DNA of 59,924 bases from Helicobacter baculiformis (GTDB taxonomy: Bacteria; Campylobacterota; Campylobacteria; Campylobacterales; Helicobacteraceae). The stretch is from NCBI RefSeq assembly GCF_900197685.1, contig NZ_FZMF01000005.1, positions 1 through 59,924 of the forward strand. The letters run 5' to 3'. Below the pieces are notes generated by a model, which worked only from the letters and a program-made list of their open reading frames with translations, was not told the DNA's origin and ran no database searches. Both the position numbers and the translations under genes were made by a program. The number at the start of each line of letters is the position of its first letter. Positions within the stretch are counted from its first letter, which is position 1. This document shows, one piece after another, positions 1 to 9,848 of this stretch.

Positions 1-72
1 CCCTAAAAATACCCCCCCCAACACCCACCAAAACCGCCGATCACTCTTGCCCAAGGCAACCCCGCATTCTTA
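1..72. other. contig start, non-coding, with a C8 tract
   Basis: No gene is supported in these bases. They lie downstream of the rimP stop on the minus strand and contain a run of eight C at 12-19. No clear hairpin terminator is visible. Confidence 0.5.
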
Positions 73-522
73 CTATTTAACTTTCTCAAACTCAAACACG
101 CTTTTAGCTTTTTTGATTTGGGCAAAGGGTACATGTTTGATCTCTTCTTCTAGTCTAAAGACAATGACATCCCCTTGCACCTCCTGCACCACGCCCTTAA
201 AGCGTTGGTGATCTAAAGTGCGTACCTCCACCAAGTCCCCAATAGAGAGCGCAAAATGCCTCAACTTGCTCAAAGCGCGCTCCAAGCCCATAGAGCTCAC
301 CTCTAGGGTGTAGGCACCGGGCATGTTGGCATGCACATCTAACAAGGGCGAAATGAGCAAACTAGCTTCTTGGCATGTGTCCAGGGTTGTGGGACCTTTT
401 AGGGCTTTAATGCTAATGCGCAAAATATCGCGCTGGTTTTCTTTCAATAAAGCGACATCATAAAGCGCGCAATCCATACTCTGTAGGGTGTTTTCTAAGA
501 GGGGTTCTAAATGCTCTAGCAC
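73..522 (-). CDS. rimP: ribosome maturation factor RimP
   Basis: Cytoplasmic factor that helps mature the 30S subunit. The 149 residues fit the family: an N-terminal alpha/beta domain, then a compact beta-rich C-terminal domain with the motif DLVEVRTLDHQRFKGVV near residue 96, typical of the SH3-like part of RimP. The start is GTG at 522, with AAGGAG about five bases upstream. It overlaps the end of rbfA by 7 bases and is the last gene of the infB-rbfA-rimP run, the usual epsilonproteobacterial order. Coupled translation with rbfA is likely. Confidence 0.93.
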   Translation of the reverse strand: MLEHLEPLLENTLQSMDCALYDVALLKENQRDILRISIKALKGPTTLDTCQEASLLISPLLDVHANMPGAYTLEVSSMGLERALSKLRHFALSIGDLVEVRTLDHQRFKGVVQEVQGDVIVFRLEEEIKHVPFAQIKKAKSVFEFEKVK

Positions 523-869
523 TTGGACTCCTTGGCAATCGTTGCAAAGAGACTCTCTAGGCGCGCCTCTTGTTCTAAGGATTCATCAAGATGAAAGCTC
601 AATTGGGGGCATTTAAACCACCCGCTCACCTGTAAGACATGCGCTCTGAGTAAAGGCGTGGCTTTTTTTAGAGCTTTGAAAATAGCGCTTCTTTCTTGTG
701 CGTCCAAAAAACGCCCATCTAGGTAAATGTGGGCGTGGTACTTGCCCTTAGAACAATGCGCCCTAGTGAGCGTGAGCGCGTGCAATCTAGGATCGCCTAG
801 CGCGCTCAAGGCTTCTTGCAGATACTCTAACAAACCCGCATCAAGGCGTTTGGCATGGATATTCTCCAT
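516..869 (-). CDS. rbfA: 30S ribosome-binding factor RbfA
   Basis: Small KH-fold protein that binds the immature 30S subunit near the 16S rRNA 5' helix. The 117 residues match the family length and its pattern: N-terminal helices, a strand with HAHIYLDG near residue 45, and a C-terminal strand with PQLSFHLDESL. The ATG at 869 shares one base with the infB stop (TGATG), and its own end overlaps rimP by 7 bases. It therefore sits in a translationally coupled infB-rbfA-rimP operon. Identification rests partly on this context, because RbfA sequences diverge strongly. Confidence 0.92.
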   Translation of the reverse strand: MENIHAKRLDAGLLEYLQEALSALGDPRLHALTLTRAHCSKGKYHAHIYLDGRFLDAQERSAIFKALKKATPLLRAHVLQVSGWFKCPQLSFHLDESLEQEARLESLFATIAKESKC

Positions 870-3601
870 CAGAGCACCCTAGCCTGCTGGACTTCTTTAA
901 AGCTTTCAAAGACATCGCCCACGCGCACATCGTTATAACGCTCCAGCATGATCCCGCATTCATAGCCCTTAGAAACTTCGTTGGCATCGTCTTTAAAGCG
1001 TTTGAGAGAAATGATCTTACCCACATGCACCACCACGCCCTCTCTAATGAGGCGCACCTTGATCCCCTTGTTGATCACCCCATCAACCACCATGCACCCA
1101 GCAATCGTGCCCACTTTGGGGATCACAAAGGTTTCGCGCACTTGGGCTTGCCCGGTGTCTTCTTCGTGAATGAGCGGGCTCATCAACCCGCCCACTAGGG
1201 CTTTCATGTCATCTAAGAGCGCGTAGATCACGCTATAGGTTTTGATCTCCACGCGCAATTCTTTGGCGCGCGTGCGCACAATGCCGGTGGGGCGGATATT
1301 AAAGCCCAACACGAGCGCGTGCGCGTTATTGGCGACCAAGCTAAGATCGTTCTCGCTAATCCCTCCCACTCCCGCACCAATGATTTGCACGCTCACCTCT
1401 TCGTTATTCAAGCCCAACAAGCTATGCTTGATCGCCTCCAAAGAGCCCTGTGTGTCCGCCTTGAGCACCACGGGGATTTGGGTGAGTTCTTTAGTGGCGA
1501 CCATAGAGGCGAGCTCGTCAATATGCACCTTTGTACTCTTGCTCAAGGCTTTTTGACGCAAGTAAGTCGCCTTCTTGTGCGCTAAGGAGCGCGCGGTGTT
1601 TTCATTCTCCACGGCGATCAAAGTTGAACCTGCCATGGGCACTTCGCTTAAGCCCGTGATGAGCGCTACACAAGAGGGTTTGAGCTCCTTAACACTGCTG
1701 CCTTGATCATCGGTCATCGTCCTAATCTTGCCAAAGGCAATATCTGCCACCACCGCATCGCCCACTTTGAGCGTGCCTTGTTGCACGATCACGGTGGCGA
1801 CCGCACCCCGTCCCTTTTCTACACTCCCCTCTAACACCACCGCGCGCGCGCTCCCCTTTTCAGGGGCTCTAAGCTCCATGATCTCTGCTTGGATCAAAAT
1901 GGTTTCTAAGAGGGTGTCAATGCCCTGCCCCGTCTTAGCCGAAATGGGGATAAATTCAAACTCCCCGCCCCAATCGCGCGGGCTAAAACCCAACTCGGCG
2001 CATTCGGCTTTGAGTTTGTCCACATTGGCGTTTTCTTTATCAATCTTGTTCATCGCCACAATGATCTGCACACCGGCATCCTTAGCCTGCTTGAGCGCTT
2101 CAATGGTTTGGGGTTTGACCCCATCATCAGCAGCGATCACAATGATGGCGATGTCGGTTACCTTCGCCCCGCGTTCGCGCATCTGTCTGAAGGCTTCATG
2201 CCCGGGGGTGTCAATAAAAGAGATCCACCTGCCATCTTTTTGCACCATGTAAGCCCCGATGTGCTGGGTGATCCCACCTGCTTCGCTCACAGCCACGCGC
2301 TGGTTACGAATCTTATCCAATAAAGAAGTCTTGCCATGGTCTACATGCCCCATGATCGTTACCACAGGGGGGCGCTCGCTCAATGTTTCTGTGCTGGTTT
2401 CTTCTTCTTCGGGGATAAAAACCTGTGCGCTCTCAATCTGCACCTCTAGCTTAAACTCTTCGGCTAAAATCTCAATCGCATCGCGGTCTAAAAAGTCGTT
2501 TTTAGTAACCATCATGCCCAAATTAAAGAGGGTCTTGATCACATCTGCCAAGTTGAGATTTGCGCTTTGGGCAAATTCATAAACCCGCACTTCCTCAGAG
2601 ATGGTGATGTTATTTTGCACGCTCTTTTGGGTGCTTTCAGGGCGATAAACCCGTCTCTTCTTGGTGGCGCGGCGAATCCCCCCTTCATTGACCCAGGGGG
2701 TTTTACGCTGGATTTTGACTTTATCGGTGATCGCCTTAGGGGGGGTTTCTTCTTTGATCTCCAAATCTTGAGCGTGGAAATCAAAGAGCATGATTTCATC
2801 TTGTTCGTCTTCATAGAGATCGTTAAAATCGCGATTTTGTGAGAAATCCAACCTTTGGGCACGATTCTTGGGGCTGGGTTTGGCAGCACTCTTGGGTTTA
2901 GAGGGTTTCTTAGCCTTTTTCTCACCTGATTCCTTATGACTCATCATAGAGGCTAGAGCCGCCCTAGCCAAAGCCGCCTCTTCTTGATCGGTGCGTTTGA
3001 CAATGCGGATTCCGCGTGTTCTTCTAGAGAGCGCATTGGGTTCTTTGGGCGCAACAGGGGGCTCTGTAGGGGCAACTAGGCTTTCTTGTTGGGGCGTAGG
3101 GTTTGGAGCGGGGGGTGGAGATGGAGGAGCGGATTCCACTTTGGGAGGGGTGTTTTTAAGAGGACTTGGCTGGGCTTTGCTGATTTGTGGCACTGGAGCA
3201 GAGCTGAGCTTGGGAGATTGAGAGGGACTGGGCTTAGGGGGCGTGCCGGTGCTTACGATCTCAATGCTGCGTTTTCTAGAAACGCTACGCGGAGCTTTGG
3301 GGGTGGGTACACTCTCCTCCTTGGGAGGGGTCTGCGGAGAAGCTATAGGGGCGATTACCTCTGATTTAGAAAGTGCTTCCATTTTAGCTTTGCTAGCAGA
3401 AGAAGCTCTTTTAGAAGGGCGCTTAGGAATGCGCGCGTTGAGCTTATTGGTGATGAAATCGTAAAGTTTGGTAGCAGTTTCTTCATCCAAACTAGAATTT
3501 GTTTTAAGATTCAAGCCAATTTCCTTGGCTTCCTCAATCACCATTTTCACATCGGTTCTGCCCAGCTCTAATACAAAATCCTTCAATGCGATATCACTCA
3601 T
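869..3601 (-). CDS. infB: translation initiation factor IF-2
   Basis: GTPase that places initiator tRNA on the 30S subunit. The 910-residue protein has an N-terminal IF2-N-like segment, a long low-complexity linker rich in Pro, Ser, Lys and Ala (about residues 70-330), then the G domain and beta-barrel domains. G motifs are visible: GHVDHGKT (about residue 415), [21 protein letters not shown] and SAKTG. I prefer the ATG at 3601, which begins [10 protein letters not shown] and overlaps the ylxR stop as ATGA, to an in-frame start eight codons earlier. The order ylxR-infB-rbfA-rimP is the common nusA-type operon without nusA. Confidence 0.96.
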   Translation of the reverse strand: MSDIALKDFVLELGRTDVKMVIEEAKEIGLNLKTNSSLDEETATKLYDFITNKLNARIPKRPSKRASSASKAKMEALSKSEVIAPIASPQTPPKEESVPTPKAPRSVSRKRSIEIVSTGTPPKPSPSQSPKLSSAPVPQISKAQPSPLKNTPPKVESAPPSPPPAPNPTPQQESLVAPTEPPVAPKEPNALSRRTRGIRIVKRTDQEEAALARAALASMMSHKESGEKKAKKPSKPKSAAKPSPKNRAQRLDFSQNRDFNDLYEDEQDEIMLFDFHAQDLEIKEETPPKAITDKVKIQRKTPWVNEGGIRRATKKRRVYRPESTQKSVQNNITISEEVRVYEFAQSANLNLADVIKTLFNLGMMVTKNDFLDRDAIEILAEEFKLEVQIESAQVFIPEEEETSTETLSERPPVVTIMGHVDHGKTSLLDKIRNQRVAVSEAGGITQHIGAYMVQKDGRWISFIDTPGHEAFRQMRERGAKVTDIAIIVIAADDGVKPQTIEALKQAKDAGVQIIVAMNKIDKENANVDKLKAECAELGFSPRDWGGEFEFIPISAKTGQGIDTLLETILIQAEIMELRAPEKGSARAVVLEGSVEKGRGAVATVIVQQGTLKVGDAVVADIAFGKIRTMTDDQGSSVKELKPSCVALITGLSEVPMAGSTLIAVENENTARSLAHKKATYLRQKALSKSTKVHIDELASMVATKELTQIPVVLKADTQGSLEAIKHSLLGLNNEEVSVQIIGAGVGGISENDLSLVANNAHALVLGFNIRPTGIVRTRAKELRVEIKTYSVIYALLDDMKALVGGLMSPLIHEEDTGQAQVRETFVIPKVGTIAGCMVVDGVINKGIKVRLIREGVVVHVGKIISLKRFKDDANEVSKGYECGIMLERYNDVRVGDVFESFKEVQQARVL

Positions 3602-3858
3602 GACGCTCTTACCTCTTCTAGCCACGCTTGAATGTAGTTTTTATTTTTGGGGGCATGCCTGACTTTCAAGACTTGTTTATAAACATTCTTGGCATGCAGG
3701 CATGCGCCGCACAAATAAAAACTACGCCCGCTTCCTTGAAACACAACAATTTTACTACCCTGCACACTAAAACGCAATAACTCTGCCTGCATTAAACGCT
3801 CCCTACAACACACACATGTGCGTACCGCGTTTTTAGAAAAAAAGACGCTAGTCTTCAA
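3598..3858 (-). CDS. YlxR/RnpM-family RNA-binding protein
   Basis: Small basic protein of the DUF448/YlxR family. In Firmicutes a homologue (RnpM) binds RNase P RNA; the role here is inferred only from family. It shows the family hallmark RTCVCCRERL near the N terminus and a second Cys pair (CGAC). A TTG at 3858, six bases after AAGGAG, is the best start by ribosome binding site. An ATG at 3873 is also in frame but lacks a clear site. It overlaps thrB upstream by 11 bases and infB downstream by 4, so it is part of the translation operon. Confidence 0.85.
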   Translation of the reverse strand: MKTSVFFSKNAVRTCVCCRERLMQAELLRFSVQGSKIVVFQGSGRSFYLCGACLHAKNVYKQVLKVRHAPKNKNYIQAWLEEVRAS

Positions 3859-4756
3859 TCTGCACTCCTTCATTGTCAAAATCTAACGACAATACCCTGA
3901 AATTATAATATTTTTCTTGTAATCTTGTTTGCAACGCATGCGCATCTTCAGCATAACACATGTTAAAAAACGATGAACCGCTCCCAGAGAGTGTACTCAT
4001 CAACGCGCCATGTTCTAACGCCATTTTCTGCACGCCATAGAGCACGGGATAGAGTTTCATGCGCTTATCCTGATGCAAACGATCCTTAGAGGCCACTTGT
4101 AATATATCCCATTTCTCTTGGCTAAAAGCCATGCACATCAAACTAGCATGTGCTAGATTGTAAGCCGCATCAGAGTGGCTGCAACGCTTGGGCAACGCTT
4201 GTCGTGAGAGTTTTGTAGAAATGGTATGAGGAGGGATCACTACAACCGCTTTGAGGTAACTAGGAATTAAGGTGCGCAAATGATGAACTTTTTTTTTGTT
4301 TTCAGTGGATTCTTGATTGGGAAATTTTTCGACCATAGCGACATTAAACCCCCCAAAAACCGCTGGAGTGATATTATCCGGGTGGGATTCATAGACCAAG
4401 CTTGCGTTTAACACTTCTTCTTTTTCAATCGTACCATTCAAATAATAATTAATTGCGCTCAAAGCGCCCACAATAATTGCAGAACTACTACCCAATCCTC
4501 TAGAAATGGGGATAGCATTGTGAAAGAGAAATTCAAAATTCTGCTGTATACCCCGCTTCTGTAACGCGTTTTTGAACAAGTTAACAAAAATGTTGTCCAC
4601 CAAAAATTTAGAGAAACCTTCACCTTCGCCCTGAATCTTGATACTCGTAAATACAGAAGGCACGACGCTAAAGCGATTCTTAAGATTCAAGCTCAGACCT
4701 AGACAATCAAACCCCGGTCCCAAGTTCGCGCTTGTGGCAGGCACACTGACAACCAA
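3848..4756 (-). CDS. thrB: homoserine kinase
   Basis: GHMP kinase that phosphorylates L-homoserine in threonine synthesis. The first motif is VVSVPATSANLGPGFDCLG; the phosphate-binding loop ISRGLGSSSA lies near residue 90; the C-terminal STLSGSGSSFF loop is also present. I choose a TTG start at 4756 because AGGAAG lies about five bases upstream and the protein then begins MVVSVPATSAN, as ThrB normally does. An upstream in-frame ATG at 4783 has no binding site and would add nine unusual residues. It is followed by ylxR with overlap. Confidence 0.94.
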   Translation of the reverse strand: MVVSVPATSANLGPGFDCLGLSLNLKNRFSVVPSVFTSIKIQGEGEGFSKFLVDNIFVNLFKNALQKRGIQQNFEFLFHNAIPISRGLGSSSAIIVGALSAINYYLNGTIEKEEVLNASLVYESHPDNITPAVFGGFNVAMVEKFPNQESTENKKKVHHLRTLIPSYLKAVVVIPPHTISTKLSRQALPKRCSHSDAAYNLAHASLMCMAFSQEKWDILQVASKDRLHQDKRMKLYPVLYGVQKMALEHGALMSTLSGSGSSFFNMCYAEDAHALQTRLQEKYYNFRVLSLDFDNEGVQIED

Positions 4757-4809
4757 ATCACTTCCTAAATTTTGATGCCACATTATAGCTTAATATTGCG
4801 TTTTTTACC

Positions 4810-5286
4810 CTAAACAGGGGGCAAAAGATATAAAGGTTTGGGGTCTGCATCAAACAAATTAGGCTTAAGAAGAACTGGCAATTGCATGGTTTGAACCTTA
4901 GGACTTTCCAAAGGACTTAAACAGATTGTACCTTGATGGTATACATAGTAGCTTTTACCAAAAGCTCTAATAGGTTGATAGGCATTAAAGACAAAGCCCA
5001 AAGCCCCATAAAGCTTAAGATTTTGTGTGATTGCTAGAGTGTGCACAAAGACATGCACGAGCTTCATCGCGGTAAAACTCCCCGGACCAGTGGCGTAGTA
5101 GAGGGTTCGCAAGGTGTAGTTCCTGCACGCAATCCATTTAGCGACATATCCAAACAATGTGGTTAGCGCAAGACTAGCTTGTTTGGTAGAACTCAAGCTA
5201 TAGCACAACTCGTTTTGCACATAAACACCCATTTGTACAGGACTCTGTAAAGCAAGCACTACAAGCGCGCATGATCGCACCGACAA
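4810..5286 (-). CDS. tsaB: TsaB-like tRNA threonylcarbamoyladenosine protein
   Basis: Probable partner of TsaD in making the t6A modification of ANN-decoding tRNAs. The visible family mark is YATGPGSFTAMKL near residue 64, equivalent to the GPGSFTGLR loop of TsaB. At 158 residues it is much shorter than enterobacterial TsaB (about 230) and lacks most of the second ASKHA-type subdomain. Short forms are usual in Helicobacter, so I do not call it truncated. It lies between lpxC (9-base gap) and thrB. No metal or ATP site is expected, since TsaB is a pseudo-enzyme. Confidence 0.8.
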   Translation of the reverse strand: MSVRSCALVVLALQSPVQMGVYVQNELCYSLSSTKQASLALTTLFGYVAKWIACRNYTLRTLYYATGPGSFTAMKLVHVFVHTLAITQNLKLYGALGFVFNAYQPIRAFGKSYYVYHQGTICLSPLESPKVQTMQLPVLLKPNLFDADPKPLYLLPPV

Positions 5287-5295
5287 ACCCTAAAC

Positions 5296-6204
5296 TTAGT
5301 GATAGGCAACAGCTACTTCTGCAGAAGAAGTATCCTGCTTTTGTGGTGTAGGAGATACATGTACCACCTCATAAGCTTGCGTTTCTAAAACCTCATTGAC
5401 AAGCATGGCATTGAGTTTATGGCTTCCCATGTAAGAGTGATACGCCCCAATAACTCCCATGCCTAAAAACGCTAAATCTCCCATTGCATCTAAAATCTTA
5501 TGGCGCACAAACTCCTCTTCATAACGCAACCCTTCTTGGTTGACGATCCCCTGCTCATCTAATACAATGCAATTATTCAAGTTCCCACCCTTAGCAAGTC
5601 CGATAGAACGCAAGTAATTCACCTCCTGCAAAAAACCAAAGGTACGCGCGCGGGCGATCTGCTCTTTATACTGCTGCCTTGAAAATTCAAAGTGGTAATG
5701 TTGCTCTCTAATCATGGGGTGAGGAAAATTGATAGTAAAGTCAAAAGAGAGAGACGGGTTAGGGCTGATTTTAGCAAACTTGACCCCATCCCTAACCTCT
5801 ACCTCCCGTGTGATACGCATAAAAGACTTGGGGGCTTCCAGCTCCACAATGCCCGCTTCATCCAAGAGCATGCAGTGGGCAATGGCAGAGCCGTCCATAA
5901 TAGGAATTTCTTCATTGTCTACAGAGATTTTAAGATTATCGATCCCATAAGCACTCACTGCTGAAAGCAAATGTTCCACAGTAGAAATACGCGCCCTGGG
6001 GTTATTCCGGGAGCTCAAAGTCGTTGCCATCGTGGTGTCTACCACGCTCTTATGCGATAAGGGCATTTGTGCATGCAAATCTGAGCGCACAAACACGATT
6101 CCATGCCCTGCCCCTAAAGGTTCTAAAACCATTCTAACGGGCACACCCTTGTGCAAGCCAATTCCAACAACTTCTACACTTCTTGCAATGGTTCTCTCTT
6201 TCAT
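5296..6204 (-). CDS. lpxC: UDP-3-O-acyl-GlcNAc deacetylase LpxC
   Basis: Zinc enzyme for the committed step of lipid A synthesis in the cytoplasm. The 302 residues carry the LpxC marks in order: [17 protein letters not shown], the zinc-ligand [24 protein letters not shown], and the second zinc-binding stretch [14 protein letters not shown]. The ATG at 6204 overlaps the minC stop by 4 bases. The C terminus ends in a His-containing tail after a Ser/Thr-rich stretch. Position next to minC agrees with H. pylori order. Confidence 0.97.
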   Translation of the reverse strand: MKERTIARSVEVVGIGLHKGVPVRMVLEPLGAGHGIVFVRSDLHAQMPLSHKSVVDTTMATTLSSRNNPRARISTVEHLLSAVSAYGIDNLKISVDNEEIPIMDGSAIAHCMLLDEAGIVELEAPKSFMRITREVEVRDGVKFAKISPNPSLSFDFTINFPHPMIREQHYHFEFSRQQYKEQIARARTFGFLQEVNYLRSIGLAKGGNLNNCIVLDEQGIVNQEGLRYEEEFVRHKILDAMGDLAFLGMGVIGAYHSYMGSHKLNAMLVNEVLETQAYEVVHVSPTPQKQDTSSAEVAVAYH

Positions 6205-6800
6205 GCAATATCCTTTATTTTAATTATATCGTCATTTCTAGTTATCAATTTTAACTTGTCATTTTCGTTAATGCGCGCCAACATTACGTCATTAAGAATT
6301 TCGCCTTGAAAAGTGATATGGGCAGAATACACATTTTTAAGCACCATACACACCCCCATGCAAATAATAATCCCTTCACAACGCCCATAGATACTAATAT
6401 TCTGTTCTGAAACAATCTTAGCGCCATGATTAATATTGCCCAAAAAGATCAGGCTAGAAAGACTATCGATTTCTTCTCCGCTGCGGATATGACGTTCAAA
6501 AATTTGCACACGATCCAAAATAGGCTGGGGGGATTTAGTCTCCACAGATTCTAAAGCCTCCATAGCTTCATAAATCACAATTTGATCGCTGGGTTTTCCC
6601 TTAAGCTCCCTAGCGCTCACGCTGTAAGCAAGTCCATAGTGAGCTAGGACTTCCAACACTTCCAACTCTGGAGGGGCTTTAAATAAAAGTAAATAGTCTT
6701 GCAAAAGCGGGGCGTTTTTATGGATAAAATTCAGGTATTGTTCCTTGCGCGCGATGCTTAACTCAAAGCAACGCACTTGCTTTTGTCTAGTTTGTAACAC
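6201..6800 (-). CDS. minC: septum site-determining protein MinC
   Basis: Division inhibitor that blocks FtsZ assembly away from midcell, with MinD. The C-terminal half shows the right-handed beta-helix MinC domain: [16 protein letters not shown], then [15 protein letters not shown] and SIYGRCEG, close to the conserved R-SG and G-V--GAE-- pattern. The N-terminal half is a divergent FtsZ-binding domain. At 199 residues it is slightly short. It overlaps lpxC by 4 bases and begins 3 bases after the M23 peptidase gene. minD and minE are not in the window. Confidence 0.92.
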   Translation of the reverse strand: MLQTRQKQVRCFELSIARKEQYLNFIHKNAPLLQDYLLLFKAPPELEVLEVLAHYGLAYSVSARELKGKPSDQIVIYEAMEALESVETKSPQPILDRVQIFERHIRSGEEIDSLSSLIFLGNINHGAKIVSEQNISIYGRCEGIIICMGVCMVLKNVYSAHITFQGEILNDVMLARINENDKLKLITRNDDIIKIKDIA

Positions 6801-6803
6801 CGA

Positions 6804-8165
6804 TCACCTTTGTTCTTGAATACGCCGTTGTGCTTGGTGCAACACATCATTAAGGCGCTGGATAAAAAGAGTATCCATCCACTCATGCGGGCGCACCGAC
6901 ACACCTTGTACTAACACTTCAAAATGTACATGATCGACTTTGTTCATAAAACTCTTGCCACTGATCCCTAGCACGCTTGTAGGTTCTACCGAATCTGCTT
7001 TTCTCACTAGAAGCGAAGAGAGTCCCCCATAGAGTGCATGTAAACCCAAACCATAGGATATAAGCACACTCTTTCCATAACTTTGCATTTCTTCTGCCAA
7101 CACCACGCGCCCTTCATTGCTGGCAATAATTTTAGAACGCTTTCCAAAGAAATCCACGCCCAAATGCAAGGATTCTCTCAATAAGTTTCTTTTGAAGAAA
7201 TAGCGTCTTTTAGTGCCAAAAGCGATCAAGATTCTAGGTTTTCCAACGCCTAAAGGGTTAAATGTTTTAAATCTGAAAGCATCATAGGTGGGAAAGTTGG
7301 CTAAATCCTGTTTGATAATTTCTTGAATATTAGTGCGCATGTTAGCGCGTTCAAAATCAGGATAAGTGTTGAGACTTGCTATGGCTTCCGCTTCACGTGG
7401 ATATTTTTTAGCCATGTCAATTTTGTGTTCAATATAGGGGATCTTGGTAATTTGTGTAAAACTTATGGGCAATGTTTTGGTATTGTAGGCTTTATCGCGT
7501 GCAATAATGGTGGCGCTAAAGGCACGTTGCTGTAAAGACCATGGTAGAATAGAAGCATAATATTTGTCTTTGGTAAAGGGGAAAGCTTTAAAATCCTGAC
7601 TTCCATTGTGAATCCATACCGCATCTAAAGACTCTTCATCAACTTTGAAAACCACTAAGGCGCTACCTCCATAAGTAATACTAGGAGATTGGGCAATGGT
7701 TTGGATAGTGGGCGCTGTGGTGTCTAGTGTTAGATCAAATTTAGTTGTGCTGGTGTTACCGCTGAAGAAGTTTGCATTGCTCCAATCGCGCATGGTAATT
7801 TCATAGTGCAGGAGGGTTTGATCGCCCAGCTGGATACTAGGCTTAGGCAAGTCAAAATTCAAACGACTAGGTTCGTCTAAGACTATTTGTTTTTTTTCAT
7901 AAACCACTAGATGATCGTTAGTAGAAACTTTGACATGGTAAGAGCGAATTTTAGAGGGAGACTCCAAAGTAACGACCATGCGATGTTGCAGATTCCAATG
8001 CGTAGGATTCTCAATGATCACATCCTGCATAGGAGTCCTTTTGCCGCTCGCTTTGATAACTTTCATCGCCAAGCTAATACGCCCCTGATTATCTTTGCTA
8101 ATCCAATAATTATAACTCAAATACCCGCATCCTATAAGCAATGCCATGATAATCCAACGCAACAC
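6804..8165 (-). CDS. membrane-anchored M23-family (LytM-like) peptidase, one catalytic His missing
   Basis: Probable periplasmic wall enzyme or regulator. GTG start at 8165 with GGGAG seven bases upstream. Residues 1-21 form one hydrophobic segment (anchor or uncleaved signal). A long beta-rich middle follows, and the M23 domain lies at about 325-435. Zinc ligands are present: HLGVD (H334, D338) and the HVH at 412-414. The usual LYxHL histidine is replaced: Y379-G-G381-L. In LytM that His is catalytic, so activity may be altered. It sits between minC and a set of outer membrane proteins, as in H. pylori. Confidence 0.88.
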   Translation of the reverse strand: MLRWIIMALLIGCGYLSYNYWISKDNQGRISLAMKVIKASGKRTPMQDVIIENPTHWNLQHRMVVTLESPSKIRSYHVKVSTNDHLVVYEKKQIVLDEPSRLNFDLPKPSIQLGDQTLLHYEITMRDWSNANFFSGNTSTTKFDLTLDTTAPTIQTIAQSPSITYGGSALVVFKVDEESLDAVWIHNGSQDFKAFPFTKDKYYASILPWSLQQRAFSATIIARDKAYNTKTLPISFTQITKIPYIEHKIDMAKKYPREAEAIASLNTYPDFERANMRTNIQEIIKQDLANFPTYDAFRFKTFNPLGVGKPRILIAFGTKRRYFFKRNLLRESLHLGVDFFGKRSKIIASNEGRVVLAEEMQSYGKSVLISYGLGLHALYGGLSSLLVRKADSVEPTSVLGISGKSFMNKVDHVHFEVLVQGVSVRPHEWMDTLFIQRLNDVLHQAQRRIQEQR

Positions 8166-8176
8166 GATTTATCTCC

Positions 8177-9151
8177 CTAAAAAACATAAAGCACATTCAA
8201 CACAGCAAAGCTAGAACGCTTAAAACCGATGTTGTTGCCAATCAATGTTCGACTATTCTGCCCATTATAATAAGTGGCTGCGCTCTCCATACCAAGACGC
8301 AAATAGGTCAAAGGAATCTTAGTGCCTAATTCAAAACGCAAATGCCGCTTATAAGTGAAAACCAGTCCAATATTGATCGTGTAATCAGCTTGCATGAGCA
8401 TTTTCCAAAACACATTGGAGCTTTTATAGGCGTTGGCAATCACTTCATTAAAAGCGCTACTGCTCATCCCGCGTAACACCATCATGCCCACACCAAAACC
8501 CGCATAGGCACCGATGAAATGTTGCTTTTGTTTATCCAAAGGCACATCTACCAACGCATCCATATTTAAAGACCCTAATCCATAAACCCATTTCCCAAAA
8601 CCCTTAGAGCTATTTTTATTGTTCAGTGTGCTGATTGTAGCAAGTCCGGGCACAACGAGCAAATCTCCATAAATCCGTGTTCCAAAGTAAAGATTGAAGA
8701 ATTGCTGGTAACCAAGCTCTAAATTCAACATATTAGCTACGCCCTTGATGGTTACATTGGTATTAAAGACATCATTAGCAACAGGGATTCCCAAAGTGGT
8801 GTCTATGACCTGCACCCCAGTATAACTTTCCTCTAAAATCCCAACACCATAGCCTCCCCCTAAAAAAAAGCCACTTTTTTCCTTAGCAATCTTATAGCTT
8901 TCCAACTTTTTAGCTTTAAAAGCTTCGCTTTTGTTTTTATAATGCTTTTCAATGTATTTTTTAGCATAATAAAATTGTGTTTCTGGCACACCCCCCAAAT
9001 CCCTAATCTGTTCTTTGAGTTGTTCGATTTCAGGATCGGAGGGTATTGTGGAGATTGCTTGTGGCGTATGTGGCTGTGAAGTTTGTAAGGACGGATGAGG
9101 TGTTACGCTTGGATTTGTCGCCACCATACCCGCTACTATTAAGGATTTCAT
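8177..9151 (-). CDS. Helicobacter small outer membrane protein (tandem paralogue 1)
   Basis: Predicted beta-barrel protein of 324 residues. The N terminus is a short signal-like stretch, then a Pro/Thr/Ser-rich region to about residue 38. A helical segment rich in Lys and Tyr follows, then alternating amphipathic strands with many Gly and aromatic residues, ending in VLYVF. The barrel has paralogue motifs: FFLGGGYGVGILEE near residue 95 and HLRFELGTKIPL near the end. AGGA lies seven bases before the ATG. It is first of three similar genes with small gaps; function unknown. Confidence 0.82.
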   Translation of the reverse strand: MKSLIVAGMVATNPSVTPHPSLQTSQPHTPQAISTIPSDPEIEQLKEQIRDLGGVPETQFYYAKKYIEKHYKNKSEAFKAKKLESYKIAKEKSGFFLGGGYGVGILEESYTGVQVIDTTLGIPVANDVFNTNVTIKGVANMLNLELGYQQFFNLYFGTRIYGDLLVVPGLATISTLNNKNSSKGFGKWVYGLGSLNMDALVDVPLDKQKQHFIGAYAGFGVGMMVLRGMSSSAFNEVIANAYKSSNVFWKMLMQADYTINIGLVFTYKRHLRFELGTKIPLTYLRLGMESAATYYNGQNSRTLIGNNIGFKRSSFAVLNVLYVF

Positions 9152-9160
9152 TGCTATTTC

Positions 9161-9844
9161 CTAAAGCAAAAAATTATAGCTGATGTAGTAGGCATTCCCG
9201 CTCACAAAGCTGTAAGAAAAGGCATGGGTAGTTTTAAGAGGAGGAATTTTTAAAGCGAGTTCGATGCGGTGTCGGGTATCTAGAGTTAAAGCCACTCCCA
9301 AATTAACCACTAATCCAAAACTATTGGGATTGTGCAATGCGCTGGGATAATCCTTGTAGGCGCTCCAACCCACGCCAAGCCCTCCAAAAACCCCGATAGC
9401 ATATTTCTTTTTCTTGTCCATAGATTTATCCATCACTAAATCTACATTGAAGCTCACTATCTGATAAGAACTAGACTGCTCGGGCTTTAAAACACTCCTA
9501 TTAACACCACCCATATATTCCCCGTACACACGCAAGCCACCCACATCGCTTCTAATACACTTTTGATAGCCCGCTTTCAAGCCATACAGAAGGGGTAAAC
9601 TCCCATTACTCGTTCCATCAACTTTAACACGCGCCTGTGCCAAGAGTAAACCTATAAAAGGTCCACTTTTTTGGCGGGCTACTTCTTGAGCAAATTTTCT
9701 TTGTGCTGCCTCAAAGAGTTGCCCTTTGAGCATGTAAATCTGAAATTCTTTTTCCGCACGCGCGCTACGCTGTTCTTGGGCAGGCATTCCTGCCCAACAC
9801 ATCTCTATGAGGAACGCACCTAAAAAAAATTTTGATAATAACAT
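9161..9844 (-). CDS. Helicobacter small outer membrane protein (tandem paralogue 2)
   Basis: Paralogue of its neighbours, about 227 residues from the ATG at 9844, which begins with the signal peptide MLLSKFFLGAFLIEMCWAG. An in-frame ATG at 9859 is possible; a still longer reading to 9973 would overlap the next gene by over 100 bases and is unlikely. After a charged helical region come beta strands with GPFIGLLLAQARV, GVFGGLGVGWSAY and HRIELALKIPP, ending in ISYNFLL. The last residue is Leu rather than Phe. Probable outer membrane location; function unknown. Confidence 0.78.
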   Translation of the reverse strand: MLLSKFFLGAFLIEMCWAGMPAQEQRSARAEKEFQIYMLKGQLFEAAQRKFAQEVARQKSGPFIGLLLAQARVKVDGTSNGSLPLLYGLKAGYQKCIRSDVGGLRVYGEYMGGVNRSVLKPEQSSSYQIVSFNVDLVMDKSMDKKKKYAIGVFGGLGVGWSAYKDYPSALHNPNSFGLVVNLGVALTLDTRHRIELALKIPPLKTTHAFSYSFVSGNAYYISYNFLL

Positions 9845-9848
9845 GTGT

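Noticed and set aside
2259-2582. Long plus-strand frames inside infB, dnaE and the transporter genes
   Set aside because: They are antisense or shifted shadows of well-supported genes, without binding sites or family motifs.
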